From NCBI RefSeq assembly GCF_003473485.1, contig NC_053047.1, positions 2,805,001-2,869,000 on the forward strand: a DNA stretch of 64,000 nt, in the 5' to 3' direction. Below the pieces are notes generated by a model. It was not told the DNA's origin. It did no database searches and saw only the letters and a list, made by a program, of their open reading frames with translations. This DNA is from Medicago truncatula (lineage: Eukaryota; Streptophyta; Magnoliopsida; Fabales; Fabaceae). How positions within the stretch are numbered: position 1 is the first letter of the stretch; every line of letters begins with the position of its first letter. Position numbers and translations under genes: made by a program. Below, one piece after another: positions 55,886 through 64,000 of the stretch.

Positions 55886-58080
55886 TGATTTCTTTCATTG
55901 TTGAGTTCATAATTATTTCTATTAGTATTATTTTCAATGTACGTTGTTTGTTTCAATGGTTTCATTATCTTTTTGTGTTGCATTAGATTGAAATTGTAAT
56001 TTCATATAAATGGGTGTTCTGTTAAATAAAAAAGCATATTGATCATGTTGTATTGTTGTTGAACAAAATTGGTCTGATAGTACTGTTGTTGGCAAAATCT
56101 AGGGGTGCAGGTAGAAACTCATAACTAATGTCATGTCTCGCATCTGTTTGGTTCCACATTGATAAAAAAAACTGTTTTTGAATTAATTGATTTTATAGAA
56201 TAGATTTAAGTGAAAAAGTGACTTTGAGGTAACATGGTTTATGTTACCTTGATTGAAAAGTGATTTTTCATAATTCATGTTGTTTGGATAATTTAGATCA
56301 AAATTGTTTTTGAATGTGAATTTATCAAAACGCGTTTGAATGATTAAAAAAGAAGAGGAACGTCAATAAAATAAGACAATGAAACACTTGACTAAATGGT
56401 AAATTGATTACTAGGTCACATAAAATGTTGAAGGCTGAAGCGTTTTTGGAAAAACAATCATGTAAAACTAGTTTTTTTTTTTTAAAGAATCATGTAAAAC
56501 TATTAAGAGCCCCTTGTTGTAAAAATTAGGAATAAATTAACTCTATAAATAATAATCAATATATAAATAAAAGAATCAATAAAATATTAAAGAGAATAAA
56601 CAAGAGGGATAACAATTAATCTTATCTTTCTTGAAATTGCACTAATTTGACGTACATTGAAGTAAATAAACAAGAAACTATGAACGGCGATGACGGCAAT
56701 GACGTACCAAATAGTAAACCGTTATATAACATGAGGTGTGACGAAGTCACTGTCCTTAAGGATTTATCCGCCTCATAAGCGCATATCTTTTCAAGATACC
56801 ACATGTTCTTCTCTGATATAAATCACATCAGAGGTGACAGAACAGCTCGAATATATTAAACACTAGAGTGATGTTACCCAAGAACTCAATGGTATTGAAA
56901 GGAGAGTAACCTATTATTTTTGATTTTTTGGTGTATAAAAAATGGTTTTGTTTTTAAGGTTGAGGAAAAGCAAATGAAAAGTTGTTACCTCCTCCACCTG
57001 TACGTGTAACATATATGCCAAAAACTTAGTTCTTGAGTCAAGTAAAAGAAGCCTTAAGAATAGTCCCATCAAGAGATATCAATTGAAAGGGTTACAAAAT
57101 TTGAAATTAATAATATATGTTACAAGACCAAGTCAAACAGTAGTATTAAAAAATAATGTGATAATTATTTTCTATTAAAATATTTTCGATATTTCTTAAT
57201 TGAAAATATGGGACACAAAATATGGGACACAAAATATTTGAAATTTTTGAAATATAATCAAAATTTACAACAACCCCTGCTTAGTTGATTTATTTAGTAC
57301 ATAATTCATGTTTGACCATGTGAACTTACGACCAAACAAGCACGATATTGATTTTATTTTACCATATATTTGCTACATTTATATTCTTCTTCATTTTACC
57401 TAAACTATCCATTTTACCTATTGCGTTGAACTATTTCGATTTTAGTTTTTATTTCAGAAAACTTTATGATTGTTTTCTGGTTTAATATTTTTTTTTAAGG
57501 AAGTTTAATAATAATTTTGAGAAATCTTATTGAATGTTTTCAGTATTATCATTTGTTTCGAAAAAGTAATATTTTATACCCAAGAAAGATATAAAATTAT
57601 TCAACCAATTAATGCATATAAACCTACCAACCAAAATTTTCCGATACGGTTGCGAAATACATATACTTCTGATCCTATTTATAAGAAACATTTAACTTTT
57701 TAGATTCATTGCATAAATGTGTATTTGGTTTACATTTTAGACAAGATATATTAATTACGCAATGTAAAGTAGTGATTGAACAAGTATAAATGATTAATTT
57801 TGTCTCAAAAAATTGTTTAAAAAATTAAGAGTTTATAATGATAATTAAACAAACTTTGTTGTAACAAGGATTAAACTTAGAAGTAATCTTTTTGTTTAGA
57901 GATTAAAAAACTTATTAAAATTAAGTAAGAACTAAATTTAGAAGTTCCCAATTTTATAAGACCAAAAACATATTCACCCAAAAATAAAATAATTGTCCAC
58001 CTTAAATATGAGTTTGAATGTACACGAAAAATAATAATTTATGTCGGCTAAAAGTATATATATCAAATAATTCATGTATC
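55886..58080. other. intergenic between DUF247 copies 3 and 4
   Basis: The first 530 bases match the flank of copy 1. The stretch 56615-56900 is richer in G and C and without a recognised feature. A degraded mariner-like end ('gatcctatttataagaaaca', 57670) is present. No gene supported. Confidence 0.5.
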
Positions 58081-58086
58081 CTAGAT

Positions 58087-58743
58087 GGTGATATTAGTAT
58101 AAGTCACTTCACTGATCTGATTAGGATATTTCATTTGCAACATCCTATTGAAAGTCGGCCGAGTAGAGAAGCGATCGACGAACAGATAATACATCTACCG
58201 AGTGCAACTGAGTTGTTAGAAGCTGGAGTTAGGTTTAAAGTGAACACTGAAAGTAATTGTTTACTTGACTTGAGATTTTCAGGAGGAGTTCTTGAAATTC
58301 CTCAATTAACAGTTGAGGATTCGACCGAAATTTTGTTTTGGAATATGGTTGCTTTGGAGCAGTGTCATTACCCTCATGAGTCATATATTGCTGATTATGT
58401 TGTTGTTTTGGATTACCTTATAAATACCGGTAAGGATGCGGGTATACTTGTTTGGAACAAAATACTGGAAAATTGGCTTGGAGACAGTGATTCTGTGGCT
58501 AATTTGTTTAATGGTCTTTGCAAAAATGTTGTATATTCTGATATCAGTTCTCAATTCTCTATTCTTTGCAAAGAATTAAATGCTTTCTGCAGTAATCCTT
58601 GGCATAAGTTGAAGGCTACTCTGAGGCGTGATTATGGCAAAACTCCTTGGCAAACTGCTGCTTCCATTGCTGGAATCTTACTACTTATTCTCACTTTACT
58701 TCAATCAGTTTGTTCTGTCTTGCAAGTTGTACAAGCCTCCTAG
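58087..58743 (+). pseudogene. DUF247 copy 4, 5'-truncated
   Basis: Matches the second half of copies 1 and 3 from GDISISHFTDLIRIFHLQHP to the membrane end (AASIAGILLLILTLLQSVCS), without a single stop. The first half, about 200 codons with the VSIGPFHHG and LENQLPFF blocks, is absent. The frame continues up to an ATG at 58018 in unrelated sequence, so a 241-residue product is possible but unlikely to be a normal family member. It is a gene fragment, probably recent because the frame is clean. Confidence 0.85.
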
Positions 58744-58949
58744 TGATTTCTTTCATTGTTGAGTTCATAATTATTGTTAATGTACGTTGTTTGTTTCAAT
58801 GTTTCATTATTTTGTGTGTTGTGTTAGATCGAAAATGTAATTTGATATAAATAAAACAACTTGATCATTTGGTCTTGGATGTCACCAACAAATTAAATAA
58901 TTTGCCACCCCCATTTCAAACATCTAATTTCAACAAATAATCTTAGATA

Positions 58950-59909
58950 TACCACATAGTAGTATCAATTTTCAAGCACCTTCCAAGTCTTCCAAGTCTT
59001 TGGGTGGAATGTTGCTCAGAATTTCAACTTTCTCATGATGCAGCAACAGTTTTGGATGTCTTATATGCGATAGATTATAAGGAGATGGAACCAACTACAA
59101 TTACATCACAAGTATCAATATGACTACTTCTACATCACAAGTATCAAAACATTCCTTGCTAGTTATAATGCTAATAAGATACTCTACTCTTATTGAAGAT
59201 AATAAAATATTTATCAATTGAAACTGGCTAATTAAATAGTTTTACTAGTCTAAATAAACATTCATAAAATATCTTTTATATCAATCGTTTTTCAAATTAA
59301 CAACAAAGACTTCTTACTCATAAGAAGAACATGAGTATCCATCTTCCATGCTAGTTATATATTGGATTTACACGTAATTAATGATTATGAGTTGCGACAT
59401 CCTTTGATTTTATGAAAAAACTGTTATAAACTAACAGTCTTCAAAGAGCGCATTTTAGTTTTAGATTGGTAACCTATAATTCTGAATGTTCTTCTGTGAA
59501 ATTTGAAGTTCCTCAAGTGGAAGGGCGTAACTTGAAGACAATGATGTGCATTGTCTATATACTTAAACCCCAGATAATGTAACATCTAGTGGCCTTAAAA
59601 ACATGATATTGAAAAATTATATAAAGGCCACCATTCAGCTCTATAAGAGTGAGGCATTAGTCTCCTTCGAAGATGGATGAAGAAGGGCAGAGGGTAGTAT
59701 CAAGTCTATAACCTGGTAACAAAGTGGAGGTCCATTTTGTTATCGAGAATGATTGCATTGTGAAGAAGGCAACAATTTATCTCGTATATGATGAACCAGT
59801 TTCCAGAACAATGGAGTTGTATCATGTTCCAGATTTGAATGCAATTTCTTGTAGTAACGATGAAAATGAACTCTCTATCAAGAGATTATCTTCTGAAGAG
59901 GTTTCTTGA
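58950..59909 (+). pseudogene. TIR-NBS-LRR resistance gene relic (C-terminal end)
   Basis: Translated plus-strand pieces match the post-LRR end of legume TIR-NBS-LRR proteins: LPSLPSLWVECCSEFQLSHD, then FEVPQVEGRNLKTMMCIVYI, then NYIKATIQLYKSEALVSFED, and finally the clean stretch KKATIYLVYDEPVSRTMELY with a Ser/Asp-rich end (59724-59909). Several frameshifts and stops separate the pieces. TIR, NB-ARC and the main LRR are absent from the window. Such genes are intracellular immune receptors; this one is dead. Confidence 0.7.
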
Positions 59910-61299
59910 TTATCGATGTTAAATTTTTGTATTCACAAAGAGTAATTGAAGATTTGTTCTGTTACGATTCATCCATGTCATGTACCATTTAAATATCTTT
60001 TTAAGCAAATGGGCAGAATAGCTATAGTATTTAAATGTTTAGCAAAGAAGAAACTCTGATTTGAGCAGTGAGCATTTTACCTCAGCATCAGACTCCATAG
60101 TTATCTTGCTCAAGCTCATTTCCATTGCTACAGAAGCCTTCATAACCTTATTTTTGAGTAAACATTTATTTTGGTCCCTAACAGTGTGTCGCTCACACTA
60201 TAGACCCTGAATGATCAGCTATTTGAACCATACTACGAGCTATAACATTTATGTTTTTTTAACAAATTGCACAGGACAGACTTCAATCTAGTTTAGTAAT
60301 AAGTTGACGCAGTACGGAAGCAAGGGTTAGCAAGCGACAAACCTATCAAATAAACAGACATGTTGCAAGCGACAAACCTATCAAATAAGGTTTTCGAAAT
60401 CCACCATAATTGAGAGAAATTTTTTGAATATTTTATTGAATGAAAAAGTGTCCTCTTAGGCTGCATAAGTTCTGCTTAAATACTAAAAGAAATAATAAAC
60501 CTGTATGGGCCGAAAATATCAAAACGAAACAAAATAGAAAGTTCTAAAAAATGCAAAAATACTAAAAGGCGGTTTCGGGCCTTCAGACGACCTCGACTGA
60601 CTAAAATAACCCCTACATCATGGCAAAGCGATGAGCTTTGCTCGTGAGGTTCGGGGCTTTCCAAAAAGGTATAATTCGGGGTCAAGCGGACACCGGATGC
60701 AAAATTTCCACCGTTCCAGTTGAACCTTTCTTGCGCGCCACTTCGTCTTTGATTCATGCTGCTATCTTGTCTATCTACATCATGAGTTAATTCATCATAT
60801 CATTTGTCTCTAAGGTTGACAATCGACTTCTTATCGTACCATGTCCTGTCATGTTAGTTTGGTTTACTGCTTGTTTTAGATTGGTGTCATATGATCCTTG
60901 CAATGATTGGTGTCTCGTGTATCTAGATGATATCCAGGTTGAATTTTTGAAATCTTAAAAGAGAGAGGAGGAGGAGGAGGAGAAAGAGATTGTATTTATT
61001 TATTTATTTTTGTGAAAGAGATTGTAATTTAGTTTTTGTTAGATCAAAATGCACTCTATGCCATATTGGGTTTATACCTCTCAAGAACTTGCTTTCAAGA
61101 GGGGTACCGTATTAGATCAATTTAAGATTGATGCAATACGGTTGCACTACTTTGTACAGTGGAGACAAGAAATGCATCACTCCCTCCCTCTATTTTTGCA
61201 TCATACACTTGTTAACCATCTCTTTATTTTATTTTACTAACAGAGTTATTGTTATTGATATGAATATGGTCAAGGTGGATGCCATAATCATAGAGACCC
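59910..61299. other. intergenic, no gene supported
   Basis: A 21 bp repeat 'caagcgacaaacctatcaaa' occurs twice near 60330 and 60367. A GC-richer patch at 60490-60770 with a 93-codon minus-strand ORF looks like an old retroelement leader, but no domain is recognised. Confidence 0.4.
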
Positions 61300-61575
61300 A
61301 CAATCAAGAGTGATATATTGCAAAGACTAAAAACAAAAACTAAAAATCCCAGGACTATCTGCTTGGTTTAAAGACATATATTTAAACCATTATATTTAGA
61401 TGATACAAATAAACAAAACTGTATGTTTCCAACTTTGGTCTTGTTAATTCATGGTATCATATAGAGCTACTTCTTTAGTCACTGAATTTACTTTACTCTC
61501 CTTTAAATAATCCATGGTATCGATAAGAACTATTAATTCCTTTGGTCTCTAGCAAAAGGAGCAATGTAAAACTGG
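61300..61575. repeat. copy of 52980-53290
   Basis: Shares 'atccatggtatcgataagaa' and 'tttggtctctagcaaaagga' with 52980-53290. A shorter third copy of the first part lies at 62620-62720. Non-coding dispersed repeat. Confidence 0.8.
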
Positions 61576-61729
61576 ATCTCATTATTTAGGAACATTTAAA
61601 AATTGTAACAAAATCAAAAAAAGATGTTACTAATTATGTTTAGTAACATTTGAGCAAATGTTAGGTAAAGTTTGTGTTACTAAAATGTTTTTATAACATT
61701 TTTTAATATCATTAATTACTAATAGGGGT

Positions 61730-62035
61730 GGAAACGACCGTCCGACAGGGGCCTATGGTCTAGCCTATTTAGGTTCCGCAGGAAACACATTTTTGAACTA
61801 TTGCTTCACATTTTTATCTTTTCCTGCGGATTTACCTGCGGATTTTAGTGTAAATTTCGCAGGAAACACATTTCCTGCAGATTTTGCCAAGGATTTAGGT
61901 TCCGCATGAAAGATATATCCGTAGGAAATGTGAAATTATCTGCAGGAAATGTGAAATTATTCGTAGGAAGGAAGTAACGTTTTGCGATAAATTTTTTGCC
62001 CAGGCTCTATAAAATTCCTGGCTCCACCACTGAGC
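61730..62035. mobile_element. probable DNA-transposon remnant with subterminal repeats
   Basis: Contains eight or so copies of a short motif in both orientations (cctgcggattt, ccgcaggaaacac, gcaggaaatgtgaaatta). The right end, 'ctggctccaccactg', looks like a common plant DNA-transposon terminus. The left end is unclear. Confidence 0.45.
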
Positions 62036-62039
62036 AAAC

Positions 62040-63740
62040 GTTCTTTTTTTTTTTTTTGACAAATCCCATACGTTTAATATTCTTCTTCATTCTATATTTA
62101 TTTTGTTTTGTTTCCAACTTCTTCTATTATCTCACCAACAAGAAAAAATCTTTTATCATCCATTCTTAAAAGCTCACAACTTCTTCTATTGTCACATTGC
62201 AATGCCAACCGCCCAAAATGGGTGTAGGTTTCACTATCTTCTTTCTCGGTTGCTTTGATAACAAACTCTCATTATGCAAAAACAAAAAAAAAACAAAAAA
62301 ACATAAAAAACAAAAACTCTCATTTTGCATCAAAAATTGTAGTATTATACTGCAATTTTTTCCTTTGGTTGCCAAGCATTTACAACATTTGTTTTGTTTT
62401 TACCAGAAATATTTCATTAAATTGCTGTTTTCTTACCATCACAGGACACTTTCAAAATAAAGAAGTTAGCAAAGAAGATGACGATCTACAACACATTTAT
62501 AAATACTAATTTTCAAATCATATATACATCTTTCCATTAATTTTTCCTCTCAACAAGAAAAAATTATCTTTTTCAGTTAAAAGACAAGAAAGTAGACACA
62601 ACTAATTCCGTCACACCAATCTTTAATATGAACTAATTTTGAAAGGACTGAAACAAATTAGAACATTAACAACCAAAATCAAGAGTGATGTATTTGTAAA
62701 GACTAAAAACAAAGTAAAAAATGCTCCTCCGAGACACTCCAAGACCTCGAAGGAAAAGGGCAAAATAAAAAAGAGAAAAGAAACACTCCACTAAAGGCAC
62801 ACACCCAACTCCAAGATCGAGAAAAGTAAGTAGAGGTTGAAACTGTAACCGTTAATATTTTGTATTAATGGATATCAGTCAAAAAAAAAAAATTGTCCAA
62901 GAATTATTTAATTGATAAAAAATTGACTCATCTATAAGGACGTTGATTCATCTTCTGTTATTAACCTTAAGACCTACTATGAGTCTGGTGAACATTGCAA
63001 CTCAACCGATCTAAACTTTTTGTAACAAACGAAATACTTATGGAACTTATATACAAACTATTTCTTTTGATATTTCGTTCAAATTTAATTATCTATTGGC
63101 AAAAATTGTCAAGAAAATTTATATTTTGAAAATATTAATTGGGACAATTTGAACATTATCTTGTATACAAAGACTTGACAAGATGTTTTATTACATAAAG
63201 TTAGTCATGATCACTAATAGGGTTTCTCATAGCTGAGTCTTTCTTCTCATGCCAGTCCATGCATGGTGTGCCGCGGCACAATACCTTTTGCGATGAGCAA
63301 AAAGACCATAGTGATATTGTAAAACTGCAGCACAATTGCTTATCTCATTAATGAAGTAGTTTTATTTCTTATTCTTACCCACCTTGGAAAGAGTTCCATT
63401 ATGTATTGTCAAGTGAATGTTGTTGCGTAAAAGACAACGTTATTGTTTTCTTCCATTTTTACAGGGTAAAAAAAATATAAAAATCACGACCAAAGACCGT
63501 TATCCTACAAAACATTGTATAGCCACAAATAGACAGAAATTCTCAATATGTTTATACTAAGATGGATGGATATAAATCATATTTTTAGTACATATTTAAA
63601 TATAAAATTACATAATGATCTCATTTTTACTCTTTCTCTAGTTCTGAATTTTAAAAATGTCTCTAATTTAAATTATTTATTATCCTCTCAAAAAAGTTAT
63701 TATACATTATGTGATAATGCAAATAATTCTAGTAAGATTT
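62040..63740. other. intergenic, no gene supported
   Basis: AT-rich with T and A runs (62045, 62285, 62880). ORFs of 60-90 codons here are low-complexity and unconvincing. Confidence 0.4.
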
Positions 63741-63745
63741 TATTA

Positions 63746-63880
63746 CTCCCTCTGTCTCAAAATATAAGCAAAATTCACCTTTTAGGTTCATTCATTTATA
63801 GTCCATATTATGAACCACATACATAATTAAATGAATGAACCTAAAAAGTAAATTTTACTTATATTTTGAAACGGAGGGAG
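63746..63880. mobile_element. Stowaway/mariner-like MITE, 135 bp
   Basis: Ends ctccctctgtctcaaaatat and its inverse (atattttgaaacggagggag), TA on both sides. Confidence 0.88.
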
Positions 63881-63889
63881 TAGTTTACA

Positions 63890-63974
63890 GAATCGTGAAA
63901 TAGACCAAATACATCAACTATTTAATGAATCAAAAAAGTAAATTGTTTCTTATATATAGGACCGGAGGGAGTAC
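63890..63974. mobile_element. mariner-like MITE, right half only
   Basis: 'aaaaaagtaaattgtttctt' arm followed by the terminus ggaccggagggag. It has no left end and lies just after the complete MITE. Confidence 0.6.
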
Positions 63975-64000
63975 TACGTAACCACCCATATATAATGATC

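Noticed and set aside
1..64000. CRISPR arrays, operons or bacterial ribosome binding sites
   Set aside because: The window is plant nuclear DNA; none of these is expected and no spaced repeat array of that form was seen.

Overview
The window looks like nuclear DNA of a papilionoid legume, most likely of the Medicago/Trifolium type. The evidence is AT-rich intergenic DNA, intronless families typical of such genomes (AAA-ATPase of the BCS1/ASD class, DUF247, Kunitz inhibitors, a TIR-NBS-LRR relic) and a dense layer of plant transposons (L1-type LINEs, Ty1/copia, a Cassandra TRIM, hAT, mariner-like MITEs). No tRNA, bacterial or viral genes were seen. The species is inferred from style, not proven.

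Layout. 1-4.8 kb: intergenic, MITEs and a copia LTR piece. 5.0-6.5 kb: an intact AAA-ATPase gene (minus strand) whose last codons lie in a MITE. 7.6-11.0 kb: two tandem copies of a 1.72 kb unit, each with a 107-codon ORF of unknown meaning and a deleted relic of a secreted-peptide gene. 11.3-11.9 kb: a Cassandra TRIM with 5S rRNA-like LTRs. 13.2-20.7 kb: three copies of one MITE family; the third is split by a 6.26 kb full-length but dead LINE with a perfect 16 bp target duplication. 22-27.3 kb: three tandem genes for 64-residue secreted Cys/Pro-rich peptides, separated by copia LTR pieces, a foldback element and a LINE scrap. 29.4-31.5 kb: a broken duplicate of the AAA-ATPase gene. 32-36 kb: transposon scraps. 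37.3 kb: Kunitz inhibitor gene 1. 38.6-40.7 kb: an hAT-like element containing a second, small hAT element, each with an 8 bp target duplication. 41-44 kb: a LINE interrupted by a copia remnant. 47-59 kb: a cluster of DUF247 genes (two full, two broken) with Kunitz gene 2 between them. 59-60 kb: relic of a TIR-NBS-LRR C-terminus. 60-64 kb: intergenic DNA and mariner-like MITEs.

The likely working genes are one AAA-ATPase, three small secreted peptides, two Kunitz inhibitors and two DUF247 proteins. All belong to locally duplicated families, so the region reads as a fast-evolving accessory segment. The peptide family and the inhibitors suggest an apoplastic or defence role, but no shared pathway can be shown from sequence. 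The peptide array is the best candidate for something undescribed.
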